From Mogibacterium sp. (GTDB lineage Bacteria > Bacillota > Clostridia > Peptostreptococcales > Anaerovoracaceae), in NCBI GenBank assembly GCA_017512145.1, contig JAFWHB010000014.1:171203-235202 (forward strand): a stretch of 64,000 nt of DNA. Reading direction: 5' to 3'. Shown here piece by piece: positions 27,240-38,644 of the stretch (position 1 is the stretch's first letter; each line of letters starts with the position of its first letter). The translations under genes were made by a program, and so were the position numbers. The notes beneath the pieces were generated by a model. The model made no database searches and was not told where the DNA came from. It saw nothing but the letters and a program-made list of their open reading frames with translations.

Positions 27240-27308
27240 CCTTTCAGCTCTATATTTATATATTAGATTCTTAGTATTAATAGTAGGCCCTGTGGATAAT
27301 GTGGATAA
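27240..27308 (-). other. Origin unwinding module (DnaA boxes, GC cluster, DnaA-trios)
   Basis: Reading the minus strand, two perfect DnaA boxes TTATCCACA abut directly (27300-27308 and 27291-27299). They are followed by the GC cluster GGGCC (27286-27290), then by the trinucleotide series TAC-TAT-TAA-TAC-TAA (27285 down to 27271), then an AT-rich stretch to about 27240. This is the arrangement described as the bacterial basal unwinding system in Bacillus subtilis, so strand opening is predicted here, between dnaA and dnaN. Confidence 0.85.
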
Positions 27309-27402
27309 CTTGCAAGAGCCATTGTTTTCAATATCTGGAGCCATTTAATGACAGTTGAAAAAGCTGATAATAATTCATTTAAAGAATGTGAATAAATAAT
27401 TG

Positions 27403-28746
27403 CTACTTTCTTCCGGCTTCGAGTTTGGCTCTTATTGTCCTTATATTTTCCATAAGTTCTTCGTCATATTTGAGAGATTCTTCTATCTTCTCTATTGCAT
27501 GGATAACAGTTGAATAATGTCTGTTACCGAATAACTTACCTATCTTAGGAAGAGAAAGATCAGTAGTCTCTCTGCAAAGATACATGGCTACCTGTCTTGG
27601 AAGTGTGATCTCAGCATTTCTCTTAGGAGAATCCATGTCTGCAATCTTGATTTTGTAATGATTAGCTACTGTTGATCTGATTCTTTCAGGTGCAACTGCC
27701 TGCTCATTATCCTTGATAATATCTTTAAGGATATTCTTGGCATTATCTACAGTAATATCTTCATTAAGAAGCTGCGACAATCCAACGACTCTGTTATATG
27801 CACCTTCAAGTTCTCTTATATTATCCTTGACCTGATCTGCTATAAGACACAGAACATCATATAGTTCAGGTGTAACTTCAATATCTGACTTATTTGCAAG
27901 ATTCTTGAGAATAGCTACTCTTGTCTCATAATCCGGAGACTGGATATCTGCTATCATGTTCCAGCTGAATCTTGTTCTTAATCTTTCATCAAGACCTTTG
28001 AGACTTACAGGCGGGCAATCACTTGTGATTACTATCTGTTTGTTATTCTGATAAAGTGCCTCAAAAGTATGGAAGAATTCTTCCTGAGTAGCTTCCTTTC
28101 CCTGCAGGAACTGAATATCATCTATAAGAAGAACATCAAGTTTGCGGTATTTGTTACGGAAACTCTTAGTCTTGTTATCATTGATAGCTGTGATAAGTTC
28201 ATTTGTGAACATCTCAGTGCTTACATATAATACTTTGGCACTTGGATTGTTCCTTATAATATGTACACCTATCGCCTGCATCAGATGTGTTTTGCCAAGT
28301 CCGGAACCTCCGTAAATAAAAAGAGGATTATAAATGTCACCAGGAGCCTCAGCTACTGCAACTGAAACTGCATGGGCATATTTGTTGGAATTGCCCACTA
28401 CAAAATTTTCAAAATTAAATCTAGGATTGAAGAGCTTCTCCTGATTGAGAGGATTCTTCATCTTAGTAAGATCTATCTTTGATGCTTCGTATTCTTTTTC
28501 CTGTTTGATAACTACTCTGAAAGGTTTATCAAGGCTGCTGTTAAGTGAATTCTCAATCTGATGAAGATAATGTTCATTAATATGATTGATGAGCTTAGCC
28601 TGGTTAGGCCATGCAAGATAAATAATACCTGCTTCTTCCTCTATGTGATGAATATACAGAGGAGCGATCCAGGTATTGTAGCTCAGATTCGTAGTGTTAG
28701 CCTTGAGGAAACTAAGAGTAGTACCCCATATCTTGTTTTTGTCCAA
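27403..28746 (-). CDS. dnaA: Chromosomal replication initiator DnaA
   Basis: AAA+ initiator that binds DnaA boxes and melts the origin. Domain I starts LDKNKIWGTTLSFLKANTT; domain III has Walker A GGSGLGKTHLMQAIG, Walker B VLLIDDIQFLQGKE, and sensor motifs; domain IV ends with the DnaA-box-binding HTH PRQVAMYLCRETTDLSLPKIGKLFGNRHYSTVIHA. The frame is open to a GTG at 28773, but the best promoter starts transcription near 28767 and a GGAG sits 7 bases before the TTG at 28746, so I choose TTG (447 residues). Slightly shorter domain II than usual. Confidence 0.95.
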   Translation of the reverse strand: MDKNKIWGTTLSFLKANTTNLSYNTWIAPLYIHHIEEEAGIIYLAWPNQAKLINHINEHYLHQIENSLNSSLDKPFRVVIKQEKEYEASKIDLTKMKNPLNQEKLFNPRFNFENFVVGNSNKYAHAVSVAVAEAPGDIYNPLFIYGGSGLGKTHLMQAIGVHIIRNNPSAKVLYVSTEMFTNELITAINDNKTKSFRNKYRKLDVLLIDDIQFLQGKEATQEEFFHTFEALYQNNKQIVITSDCPPVSLKGLDERLRTRFSWNMIADIQSPDYETRVAILKNLANKSDIEVTPELYDVLCLIADQVKDNIRELEGAYNRVVGLSQLLNEDITVDNAKNILKDIIKDNEQAVAPERIRSTVANHYKIKIADMDSPKRNAEITLPRQVAMYLCRETTDLSLPKIGKLFGNRHYSTVIHAIEKIEESLKYDEELMENIRTIRAKLEAGRK

Positions 28747-28773
28747 TTCTATTCTCCAATCACTTATAAACAC

Positions 28774-28802
28774 ATTTTACATAAAGTTTTCCACATATTC
28801 AA
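28774..28802 (-). promoter_or_regulatory. dnaA promoter with a DnaA box in the spacer
   Basis: On the minus strand TTGAAT (28797-28802), a 17-base spacer and TAAAAT (28774-28779). The spacer contains a one-mismatch DnaA box (28787-28795, TTTTCCACA on the plus strand), which would let DnaA repress its own gene. The predicted start is near 28767. Confidence 0.6.
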
Positions 28803-29030
28803 TTAGTGAAATTGCAGTAGATTTGCGATAAAAATGGACAACAAAAAGAAAGTTATCCACATATTGTTGATAAAGTTGTTAATAAATATTTGTCAGCACA
28901 AGATATTGTGTATAACTCATTTTTTGTCAGTATTGTTTTTATTTTAAATAATAGTTTTATATGTCTTATATTGGAATCCTTAACTTGACTTGTTAAATGC
29001 CTTAAATTATAATGTTTTGGCGTATGTGCT
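28787..29030. other. oriC region upstream of dnaA (DnaA box cluster)
   Basis: The 313-base gap between dnaA and rpmH carries DnaA boxes at 28853-28861 (TTATCCACA, perfect, plus), 28907-28915 (TTATACACA, minus), 28787-28795 (one mismatch, plus), 28865-28873 (TTATCAACA, minus) and 28877-28885 (TTATTAACA, minus), followed by a very AT-rich stretch to about 29020. With the module between dnaA and dnaN it forms a bipartite origin. Gene orientation switches here from minus to plus, as expected at the origin. Confidence 0.88.
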
Positions 29031-29086
29031 CTTGAAATTCAGAGAGCACCTTTAATTACTATTTTATATATAGAAGGAGTAGAAAA

Positions 29087-29221
29087 ATGAAAAGAACTTA
29101 TCAGCCTAAGAAGAGACAGAGACTTAAAGAGCACGGATTCCGTAAGAGAATGGCTACAGCTAACGGCCGCAAGGTACTCAAGAGAAGAAGAGCAAGAGGA
29201 AGAAAGTCCCTCACAGTTTAA
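29087..29221 (+). CDS. rpmH: 50S ribosomal protein L34
   Basis: 44-residue basic protein of the large subunit ([18 protein letters not shown], ending ARGRKSLTV), diagnostic for L34. A GAAGGAG ribosome-binding site lies 7 bases before the ATG. It is the first gene right of the origin and heads rpmH-rnpA-yidD-yidC-khpB. Confidence 0.97.
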   Translation: MKRTYQPKKRQRLKEHGFRKRMATANGRKVLKRRRARGRKSLTV

Positions 29222-29243
29222 TTGTTTGTTTGTGGTGTAACAG

Positions 29244-29615
29244 GTGAGAGATAATAGTGAACTTACGCTTCGCAAACAGAAAGATTTTGTCAGGATATAC
29301 AATCATGGCACATCTAAGGGAAGCAAATATGTAGTAGTTATTTACAAGAAGAATAATTTAGGCTACACAAGAACAGCTTTCGTTTCAAGTAAGAAAGTCG
29401 GTAATTCCGTACAGAGAAACAGATCAAGAAGACTGATGAGAGAATCATTCAGATCTTTCAGCCAGAGAGTCAAAGAAGGCTTTGACATAATATTTGTGGC
29501 TCGCAACTTCATTAATGAAGCAGGCGAGAAAGAAGTTGAAAGAGCGATGTTCGGAGCAGTCAGAGCATGCGGATTAATTAAAGATAGAGACGATCAACCT
29601 GTAACACAGAAATGA
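29244..29615 (+). CDS. rnpA: Ribonuclease P protein component
   Basis: Protein subunit of RNase P, which matures tRNA 5' ends with the rnpB RNA (not in this window). Motifs [14 protein letters not shown], the RNR box [19 protein letters not shown] and DIIFVARNF are typical. 123 residues. The start is a GTG at 29244 with no strong ribosome-binding site visible. Its stop overlaps the yidD start by four bases (ATGA). Confidence 0.95.
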   Translation: MRDNSELTLRKQKDFVRIYNHGTSKGSKYVVVIYKKNNLGYTRTAFVSSKKVGNSVQRNRSRRLMRESFRSFSQRVKEGFDIIFVARNFINEAGEKEVERAMFGAVRACGLIKDRDDQPVTQK

Positions 29616-29845
29616 ATAATAAGAACAGGAACATATTTCAGAAGTTTTTAATAATTATGGTAAGGGCATACCAGATAGGGATCTCACCTTACATAGGTGC
29701 TCACTGCAGGTATACTCCTACATGCAGCGCCTATTTTATTGAAGCAGTCGAGAAATACGGCGCTCTTAAGGGTAGTTGGATGGGAATCAAGAGAATACTC
29801 AGATGTCATCCCGGTCATCCCGGTGGATATGATCCTGTACCATAA
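29612..29845 (+). CDS. yidD: Membrane protein insertion efficiency factor YidD
   Basis: Small amphipathic protein that assists YidC/Sec insertion. The conserved core [31 protein letters not shown] and tail [24 protein letters not shown] ending (here [10 protein letters not shown] followed by [10 protein letters not shown]) are complete. 77 residues, overlapping rnpA by ATGA and followed 15 bases later by yidC. Confidence 0.95.
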   Translation: MNNKNRNIFQKFLIIMVRAYQIGISPYIGAHCRYTPTCSAYFIEAVEKYGALKGSWMGIKRILRCHPGHPGGYDPVP

Positions 29846-29860
29846 GAACGGAGACAATTA

Positions 29861-30619
29861 ATGGGCATTATTGCAAAACCTATCGGATATCTGCTGATGT
29901 GGATATACAAATTAGTAGGAAACTACGGTATTGCTCTCATCATTCTCACTTTCATTGTTAAGCTGGCTCTGTATCCTCTCTATGCCAAGCAGATGAAATC
30001 CTCTGCAAACATGGCAGAGATGTCAGAGAAGGCTCAGGACATCCAGCGCAGATACGCTAATGACAAAGAGAAGATGAATGAGGAAATGCAGAAGCTGTAC
30101 ACCGAGACAGGATTTAATCCTATGAGCGGTTGTCTTCCTATGCTTATTCAGTTTCCTATCATCATGGGACTGTTTGCGCTTCTCAGAAATCCGATGAAGT
30201 ACATGCCATCAGGCAGCACCATGATTTTCGCAAATCACGAGTCCTTCCTCTGGATCAAGGACCTGGCTCAGCCGGATATGTGGATTTTGCCTATAGCTGC
30301 AGGTCTTGCGACTTACTTTGCTTTCAGCATGAATAGTGCAATGACACAGCAGCCTGGTGCATCTGCCGGACAGAACAAGGCAATGAACGCAATTATGAAG
30401 TACTTCTTCCCGCTCAGTATTCTGTGGCTTGCCAGATCTTATCCTGCCGGACTTGCTATTTACTGGGCAGGTGGACAGTTCATGCAGATTTTCTTTAACC
30501 TTAGAATGAACAAGGTAAGAGATGAGATGAACAAGGCCAAGGAAAAGAGAAAGCTCATGGAAAGAGCTGAGAAGGAACTTGCACGGAAGAAGAGAGCAAG
30601 AATGAAAGGAAATATTTAA
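29861..30619 (+). CDS. yidC: Membrane protein insertase YidC/Oxa1
   Basis: Inserts and folds inner-membrane proteins. 252 residues in the short Gram-positive form. It has five predicted membrane segments; YGIALIILTFIVKLALYPL is the conserved first core helix with the groove arginine region nearby, and GCLPMLIQFPIIMGLFALLR follows the cytoplasmic hairpin. No lipoprotein signal peptide is visible at the N-terminus (MGIIAKPIGYLLMWIYKL), unlike SpoIIIJ of Bacillus. The basic tail (KRKLMERAEKELARKKRAR) fits ribosome contact. Confidence 0.95.
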   Translation: MGIIAKPIGYLLMWIYKLVGNYGIALIILTFIVKLALYPLYAKQMKSSANMAEMSEKAQDIQRRYANDKEKMNEEMQKLYTETGFNPMSGCLPMLIQFPIIMGLFALLRNPMKYMPSGSTMIFANHESFLWIKDLAQPDMWILPIAAGLATYFAFSMNSAMTQQPGASAGQNKAMNAIMKYFFPLSILWLARSYPAGLAIYWAGGQFMQIFFNLRMNKVRDEMNKAKEKRKLMERAEKELARKKRARMKGNI

Positions 30620-30622
30620 TAC

Positions 30623-31504
30623 ATGAGAACTTCAGAGAAATGGGGTGTCGATGTAGATACTGCTGTTGATCTTGCGCTCAAAGAACTTAAGTTAACCAGA
30701 GATGAAGTAGAAATAGAGGTTCTTGAAGAATCTTCAAATGGATTTCTAGGTATTGGGTCTAAGCTCGCCAGAGTAAAGGTAACCGCAAAAGAAGAAAAAC
30801 AGACAACAGCAAAAGAAAAAGCTACATTCGATGAAATCGATGCCATTCTGGCAGGTCTTCCTGAGAATTCTTCAAATAAGCTCCCTGACGAAGTCAGAGC
30901 AGAGTACGACAAGTTTGAAGCTGAAGAGCGTGAGGATGCTCGCGCAAGAGAGAAGGCTAAGGCCAGAGCAAACAAGAAGAACAACAAATCTTCACGCAGC
31001 AAGAAATACGACCTCAATCTTGAGGATACAATGCTGTTCGAAGTTAAGAAGCTTGATCCTGTAGAGGGACATCCAATTGAGAAATTCCTCACAGATATAG
31101 CTGAGCAGATGGGTATAGACCTTAGTTTCAGCGTAAAGGCCGGCGATGAACTGGTATTTGTTGAGATCACAGGTAAGGACACAGGAACTATTATAGGCAA
31201 GAGAGGAGCTACACTCGACGCAGTTCAGTGCCTCGCAAGCTATGTTGTAAATAAGGACACTAACAAATACGTCCGTGTCATCCTTGACGCAGAGAACTAC
31301 AGATCCAAGAGAGAGAAGACTCTCGTAAATCTCGCAAACAGACTTGCCGGCAAGGTCGAAAGAACCAGAAAGTCTGTAACACTCGAGCCGATGAATCCAT
31401 ATGAGCGTAAAGTTATCCACTGCACACTCCAGAATCATCCAAGAATAAAGACAAGAAGTGAGGGCAAGGACCCTTACCGCAGAGTCATCATCGAGATGAA
31501 ATAA
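30623..31504 (+). CDS. khpB: RNA-binding protein KhpB (Jag)
   Basis: KH/R3H RNA-binding protein that works with KhpA in controlling cell elongation and envelope genes. An N-terminal Jag_N domain (EKWGVDVDTAVDLALKELKL, with GFLGIGSKLARV) is followed by a long charged linker rich in Lys/Arg/Glu, a KH domain containing GTIIGKRGATLDAVQ (about 190-210), and the C-terminal R3H domain (about 225-293). Its start is 3 bases after yidC. In most Firmicutes mnmE follows; here a terminator and two minus-strand envelope genes follow. Confidence 0.95.
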   Translation: MRTSEKWGVDVDTAVDLALKELKLTRDEVEIEVLEESSNGFLGIGSKLARVKVTAKEEKQTTAKEKATFDEIDAILAGLPENSSNKLPDEVRAEYDKFEAEEREDARAREKAKARANKKNNKSSRSKKYDLNLEDTMLFEVKKLDPVEGHPIEKFLTDIAEQMGIDLSFSVKAGDELVFVEITGKDTGTIIGKRGATLDAVQCLASYVVNKDTNKYVRVILDAENYRSKREKTLVNLANRLAGKVERTRKSVTLEPMNPYERKVIHCTLQNHPRIKTRSEGKDPYRRVIIEMK

Positions 31505-31520
31505 TCAAAATCATAAATAA

Positions 31521-31550
31521 AATCCTGTCTCGGTTCGAGACAGGATTATT
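31521..31550. terminator. Terminator after khpB
   Basis: Twelve-bp perfect stem (31521-31532 with 31536-31547, AATCCTGTCTCG type) with a 3-base loop, followed by ATTTATTTA. The A-rich left flank lets it also serve the convergent lipoprotein gene. Confidence 0.75.
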
Positions 31551-31584
31551 TATTTACTTATTAAATTGTATTGAAGCAGCAGTA

Positions 31585-32013
31585 TTAGTCAACTGCACCA
31601 TCTTTGTTGAAGGTCTTGGTAACCAGAGTCTCTCCATCATATGTGTAATTGACTATTATCTGGATGCCTTCAATCTTGGAGCCTTCCTCAAGCTGCTTGC
31701 AGAGATCTGAGAAGGTAGTTCCTGCACTTGTAAGAGCAGATGCAAGGGATTCTTTCATTGTGTCGCTCTTAGCAAGCTCTTCAGTTACGCCTTCAAAGTT
31801 CTTGAGATCATAAGTGTAAACAACATCGTTACCCTTGATGCTTACCTCAAGACCATTTGTATCAGCGGTCTGCTGAATCTCAGCTGATGCCTTCTCATCA
31901 TTCTGGATGTACTTCTCAAGTGTGTCAGGCTCCTTGCTGCCGCAAGCTGAAAGTGCCATTGCCATTACGAGTGTGAGACTTATAAGTACAGCTATAATGC
32001 TTCTTCTTTTCAT
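31585..32013 (-). CDS. Small lipoprotein of unknown function (DUF4854-like)
   Basis: 142 residues with a lipoprotein signal (SLTLVMAMALSAC, Cys24). The mature part starts GSKEPDTLEKYIQNDEKAS and has a conserved-looking Y-T-Y-D-L core (DVVYTYDLKNFEGV) and ends with YTYDGETLVTKTFNKDG. This resembles the DUF4854 lipoproteins of Clostridia, from memory rather than search. No catalytic motif is seen. It reads left, against the arm's plus-strand trend, with another minus-strand gene just upstream. Confidence 0.75.
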   Translation of the reverse strand: MKRRSIIAVLISLTLVMAMALSACGSKEPDTLEKYIQNDEKASAEIQQTADTNGLEVSIKGNDVVYTYDLKNFEGVTEELAKSDTMKESLASALTSAGTTFSDLCKQLEEGSKIEGIQIIVNYTYDGETLVTKTFNKDGAVD

Positions 32014-32031
32014 TTTGATTATTCTCCTTTG

Positions 32032-32619
32032 TTAATTGTTATCGTCTGAGTTGTTATCTGATGTGCCGTCGTTCTTGCCAAAGAGGCTGCCCAGAAGGCC
32101 GTTTGATGAGTTGCCTGAGCTATTGCTATCCGACTCATCATCTGAATACTCATCGTCATACTGACTATCTGAGTTGTAGTTATTTGAGTTATTGGAATTA
32201 TTATTTGAGTTAAATATATCGCTTGAGTTGTTATTGTTTGAATTATATGAATTATTAGCCGAATTGTTGCTGTTCTTGGCATCGTTCACAGCTCTTCTGG
32301 CTTCTTCAAGTTCCTTTTCAGTCTTAGTAAGGATCTTACCGAACTCTTCCTGGAATTCATCAGTGATCTCATTAACTTCCTTACGTGTAGTGGCTGTCTC
32401 TATGTTCTTCTGGAATTCTTCCTTAAGTGTCTCTACCTGTACAGCCTCCTCAGTATCGTAATCTGAAATCTTGATGGAATCTACGTACTTCTTTGCTTCA
32501 CTGATGGCCATTTTGCCGTCAAGCACTCTGTAGCCGTAAGCTCCTCCTATAGCTGATGCAAGCATAAGTATCAGCACAAGAATGATCTTAGCGCCTATAC
32601 CGCCTCTTTTATTGTTCAT
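32032..32619 (-). CDS. Single-span membrane protein with Asn/Ser-rich tail, unknown
   Basis: 195 residues. After a short basic start (MNNKRGGIGAK) comes one membrane segment (IILVLILMLASAIGGAYGYR), then a charged coiled-coil-like region (about 35-110) and an Asn/Ser/Asp-rich tail of about 80 residues (NSNNSANNSYNSNNNNSSD is typical). The tail is low complexity and may be a flexible, disordered extracellular segment. It sits 18 bases upstream of the lipoprotein gene, so the two form a small minus-strand operon between khpB and recF. Not recognised. Confidence 0.7.
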   Translation of the reverse strand: MNNKRGGIGAKIILVLILMLASAIGGAYGYRVLDGKMAISEAKKYVDSIKISDYDTEEAVQVETLKEEFQKNIETATTRKEVNEITDEFQEEFGKILTKTEKELEEARRAVNDAKNSNNSANNSYNSNNNNSSDIFNSNNNSNNSNNYNSDSQYDDEYSDDESDSNSSGNSSNGLLGSLFGKNDGTSDNNSDDNN

Positions 32620-32723
32620 TTTCGATCTCCAATCTCTTATAAAGTAAACTGCTGTATAAGCATAAACCTGAAGAAATTATATCACAAATATTATATAATC
32701 GGTAAAGAAAGTGAGGAATATCG

Positions 32724-33905
32724 ATGAAGATCAATAGCATCATTCTTGAGAATTTCAGAAATTATAAGAATCTTGAACTGGATTTTGACGACAGCCGGAA
32801 TATCATCGTCGGAGAGAACGCTCAGGGCAAGACAAATCTCATCGAGGCAATATACCTTACTGCCTTTGCCAGATCTTTCCGTACCAACAATTCGGCTGAA
32901 CTTGTCATGTTTGGCGAGGACAGCGGCAGAGTCAGTACTGACATTACCAGTGAAGACATAGAGAAGAATATCAACATCGTCATCCGCTCGGACGGCAAGA
33001 AAATGATAAAGAAGGACGGCAAAGCCATCCGCAAGACAACAGAGCTTCTCAACAATGTAGTCGTTATCATTTTCTCTCCTGATGACCTGAGAATAATCAA
33101 GGACAGTCCTGAGAAGAGAAGAACCTTCATCAACAGAGAGCTCTCGCAGATGAGGCCAAGATATTATGAGGTTTTCAGAAGATACAGCGATGCTCTCAGG
33201 CAGAAGAATGCCATACTCAAGGGCTACTTCAATATCAAGAAGAAGACATTCACCCGCGCGGACAATCTCAGTCTCAATGATATAAGCCCTTATGACAACA
33301 GCAGGCAGTATAACGTTGAAATGCTGGATGTATTCGACAGGCAGCTTGCGGATAACGGATATGAGATCATAAGATACCGCAAGGAGTTCGCTGAAATGCT
33401 CTCTCAGGAGGCCGGTGAGATAATGAACAAGATCTCCGGCGGAAGGGAAGAGCTCAGAATAGAATACAAGACTTCGTGCGACTTTATCACTGGAACCGAG
33501 GGAAGAGACATTCTCTACAAGCAGTTCTACCACAACAGAGAGAAGGATATATACAATGGCTATGCTACTCTCGGTCCTCACAGAGATGACATAGAGTTCT
33601 ATATCAACGGCAAGGACGCCAAGAAATATGGATCCCAGGGCCAGCAGAGAACTATAGCACTCTCACTCAAGCTCGCAGAGATCAGAATAGCAAGGCAGAT
33701 ACTGGATGAATCACCTGTACTCCTTCTTGATGATGTGCTCTCAGAGCTCGACCTCGACAGGCAGAGATTCCTTGTCAGTGAGATAGATGATGTCCAGCTT
33801 TTCATCACTTCTGCTGAGCTTAATGAGGACGTGATCAAGGATCTGAGGGGCGGCACTTTGTTCCGGGTAGAGAACGGAACCATAACCAGAGTGGACAAAT
33901 ATTAA
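32724..33905 (+). CDS. recF: DNA replication and repair protein RecF
   Basis: ABC/SMC-like ATPase acting with RecO and RecR in gap repair. Start MKINSIILENFRNYKNLELDF, Walker A VGENAQGKTNLIEAIYL, signature SQGQQRTIALSLKLAE and Walker B PVLLLDDVLSELD are all in place. 393 residues, slightly longer than average. Normally dnaN and a small S4-domain gene precede it; here it follows khpB and two envelope genes, and gyrB-gyrA follow as usual. Confidence 0.96.
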   Translation: MKINSIILENFRNYKNLELDFDDSRNIIVGENAQGKTNLIEAIYLTAFARSFRTNNSAELVMFGEDSGRVSTDITSEDIEKNINIVIRSDGKKMIKKDGKAIRKTTELLNNVVVIIFSPDDLRIIKDSPEKRRTFINRELSQMRPRYYEVFRRYSDALRQKNAILKGYFNIKKKTFTRADNLSLNDISPYDNSRQYNVEMLDVFDRQLADNGYEIIRYRKEFAEMLSQEAGEIMNKISGGREELRIEYKTSCDFITGTEGRDILYKQFYHNREKDIYNGYATLGPHRDDIEFYINGKDAKKYGSQGQQRTIALSLKLAEIRIARQILDESPVLLLDDVLSELDLDRQRFLVSEIDDVQLFITSAELNEDVIKDLRGGTLFRVENGTITRVDKY

Positions 33906-34074
33906 TACTTTGATGAAGGCAGAAAAAGCCTCCTTGCACATCAGAAAAGTCAGAAAAAAATCCGAAGCCCGGAGAACTTGAAATTACTGGCTTTCGTGAC
34001 GCGAATGTCAAAATGAGGGCGAAAATTTGCGTTTTAAGCGATTTTTTCGTTTCTACAAGATATTATGGCAAATA

Positions 34075-34103
34075 TTGCAATAAAACAGCTTATATGGTAA
34101 AAT
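34075..34103 (+). promoter_or_regulatory. Predicted gyrB promoter
   Basis: TTGCAA (34075-34080), a 17-base spacer and TAAAAT (34098-34103); transcription would start near 34109, inside the left arm of the hairpin at 34105-34134. Confidence 0.55.
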
Positions 34104-34104
34104 T

Positions 34105-36108
<2,004 letters not shown>

Positions 36109-36127
36109 CGAAAAGGAAATATAAGTA

Positions 36128-38644
36128 ATGGCAGATTTATTAGATAACAGCAAAATTATCGAGCACGAGATATATAACGAGATGAAGAACTCGTATATCG
36201 ACTATGCGATGAGCGTTATAGTCGGTCGTGCGCTGCCGGATGTCAGAGACGGACTCAAGCCTGTACACAGGAGGATCCTGTACGGAATGCATTCTCTCGG
36301 CATCACACCGGATAAGCCTCACAAGAAATCGGCGCGTATCGTCGGTGAGGTAATGGGTAAATACCACCCGCACGGTGACAGCTCCATCTACGATGCCATG
36401 GTCAAACTGGCACAGGATTTCTCTACAAGATATCCTCTCGTAGACGGACACGGCAACTTTGGCTCGGTCGACGGCGACGGCGCTGCCGCATCGAGATATA
36501 CAGAAGCAAGGATGTCCCCATTCTCTCTGCAGATGGTCAGAGACATCGAGAAGGACACCGTTGACTTCATGGACAACTACGACGGCGAGGAGCAGGAGCC
36601 TGTAGTACTCCCATCGAGAGTACCAAACCTCCTGATCAACGGATCGAATGGTATCGCTGTAGGTATGGCGACTTCAATCCCGCCACACAACCTTGGTGAG
36701 ACGATCGACGCCTGCGTCAAGTTGATCGACGATCCGGACTGCTCTATCGACGACCTGATCAAAATCATCAAGGCTCCGGACTTCCCGACAGGCGCTATGA
36801 TCCTCGGAAGGAACGCTGCAAGAGAGGCGTACCTCACAGGTCAGGGCAAAGTCAACATCAGATCCGTATGCGAGATCGAGGAGACAGCCCGCGGCAAGAT
36901 GAGAATCATCGTCAGCGAGATCCCGTTCCAGGTCAACAAGGCAAGACTCATCGAGTCCATGGCAGACCTCGTCAGAGACAAGAGACTTGAAGGAGTTTCG
37001 GCTATCAGGGATGAGTCCAACAGAGAAGGTACGAGAATCGTTATCGAGCTCAAGAAGGACACCAACCCTAACGTAATACTGAACAGACTCTACAAGCACA
37101 CAGCACTTCAGACATCATTCAGCATGATCATGCTGGCGCTTGTTGACGGCGAGCCTAAGATCCTCAACCTCAAGCAGATCCTTGAGGAGTATCTCAAGCA
37201 CCAGAAGATAGTCGTTACAAGAAGAACAAGATTTGACCTCGCTAAGGCAGAGGCCAGGGCACATATCCTCGAAGGTCTCATTATAGCTCTCGACAACATC
37301 GACGAGATCATCGCAACTATCAGATCAGCATACAATGACGCCAAAGAGAAGCTGATGATAAGATTCGGTCTTACCGAGATCCAGGCACAGGCTATTCTCG
37401 ACATGAGACTTGCCAAGCTGCAAGGACTCGAAAGAGAGAAGATCCAGGCTGAGTATGATGAACTGCAGAAGAGGATCGCTTACTACAAGAGCCTGCTTGC
37501 TGATGAGCACCTCCTGATGGGAGTAATCAAGGATGAGCTTATCGAGATCAAGGGCAAATGGGGAGATCCTAGAAGGACCAAGATCGTCGCTGATGAAGGC
37601 GAGCTCGATGAAGAGGCACTGATCGATGAAGAGGATGTAGCTATCACTCTGACACATCTTGGATATGTCAAGAGAGTACCTGCAGATACTTACAAGGCTC
37701 AGAGAAGAGGCGGCAAGGGAATCGTCGGACTCACGACAAGAGAATCTGACTTTGTCAGAGACCTCATAATAACGAGCACGCACGACTACCTGATGTTCTT
37801 CACTGACATGGGCCGTGTATACAAGATCAAGGCATACGAGATCCCGGAGGCATCAAGGACTGCAAAGGGCACACCGGTCATCAACTTCCTGAACCTCAAC
37901 AGCTCAGAGAGAGTTACTGCGGTCATTCCTATCAAGGAGTTCGCAGCTAACGAATGCCTCGTGATGGTAACAAGACAGGGAACGATCAAGAAGACACCGC
38001 TCTCTGAATTCGATACCAACCGCAAGACAGGACTCATAGCTATCACACTCAAGGAAGGCGACAAGCTGATTTCAGTAGCTCAGGCAGGCGGCAATGAGAA
38101 CGTACTCGTAGTCACCAAGCAGGGCAAGGCGATCGCTTTCTCAGAGAATGATGTAAGACCTATGGGCAGAAATGCCGGCGGTGTCAGAGCAATCCTCCTC
38201 GACAAGGGCGATGAAGTAGTCTCCATGGAGCTCGATATCGACCAGAAGAGAAAGATGCTCGTCATCACCGAGAATGGCTTCGGTAAGAGAACACCTCTTG
38301 ACGAATACAGACTACAGACCCGTGGCGGCAAGGGCGTTGCTACATACGACAAGACCAAGTTCAACAAGACAGGAACACTCGTAGGCGCGACACTTGTAAG
38401 TGACGAGGATGAGGTTATGGTCATCAACTCCAACGGTGTAATCATCAGGATCCGCGCTAACGAAGTAAGCACATCCGGAAGAACGACACAGGGAGTCAAG
38501 ATCATGAAGGTCGAGAAGGGCAACCGCATCGTCTCCTTCGCTAAGGTAGTAGACGAAGAGAACGCTACCAAGCCACAGGCACCAGCTCATGAGAAGAACC
38601 CGAACATCGGCAAAGATGGAAATGAGCAGATGACATTGGTATAA
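36128..38644 (+). CDS. gyrA: DNA gyrase subunit A
   Basis: Catalytic strand-breaking subunit of gyrase. [24 protein letters not shown] marks the start of the breakage-reunion domain, the active-site Tyr lies in [11 protein letters not shown], and the C-terminal beta-pinwheel carries the gyrase-specific GyrA box [11 protein letters not shown], which identifies gyrase rather than ParC. In the quinolone-resistance region the sequence [11 protein letters not shown] has Ser at both usual positions. 838 residues; 19 bases after gyrB. Confidence 0.97.
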   Translation: MADLLDNSKIIEHEIYNEMKNSYIDYAMSVIVGRALPDVRDGLKPVHRRILYGMHSLGITPDKPHKKSARIVGEVMGKYHPHGDSSIYDAMVKLAQDFSTRYPLVDGHGNFGSVDGDGAAASRYTEARMSPFSLQMVRDIEKDTVDFMDNYDGEEQEPVVLPSRVPNLLINGSNGIAVGMATSIPPHNLGETIDACVKLIDDPDCSIDDLIKIIKAPDFPTGAMILGRNAAREAYLTGQGKVNIRSVCEIEETARGKMRIIVSEIPFQVNKARLIESMADLVRDKRLEGVSAIRDESNREGTRIVIELKKDTNPNVILNRLYKHTALQTSFSMIMLALVDGEPKILNLKQILEEYLKHQKIVVTRRTRFDLAKAEARAHILEGLIIALDNIDEIIATIRSAYNDAKEKLMIRFGLTEIQAQAILDMRLAKLQGLEREKIQAEYDELQKRIAYYKSLLADEHLLMGVIKDELIEIKGKWGDPRRTKIVADEGELDEEALIDEEDVAITLTHLGYVKRVPADTYKAQRRGGKGIVGLTTRESDFVRDLIITSTHDYLMFFTDMGRVYKIKAYEIPEASRTAKGTPVINFLNLNSSERVTAVIPIKEFAANECLVMVTRQGTIKKTPLSEFDTNRKTGLIAITLKEGDKLISVAQAGGNENVLVVTKQGKAIAFSENDVRPMGRNAGGVRAILLDKGDEVVSMELDIDQKRKMLVITENGFGKRTPLDEYRLQTRGGKGVATYDKTKFNKTGTLVGATLVSDEDEVMVINSNGVIIRIRANEVSTSGRTTQGVKIMKVEKGNRIVSFAKVVDEENATKPQAPAHEKNPNIGKDGNEQMTLV

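Noticed and set aside
32019..32282. Ile/Thr-rich 87-codon minus-strand frame under the Asn/Ser-rich tail
   Set aside because: It is a shifted reading of the low-complexity tract of the membrane protein gene and has no start signal.
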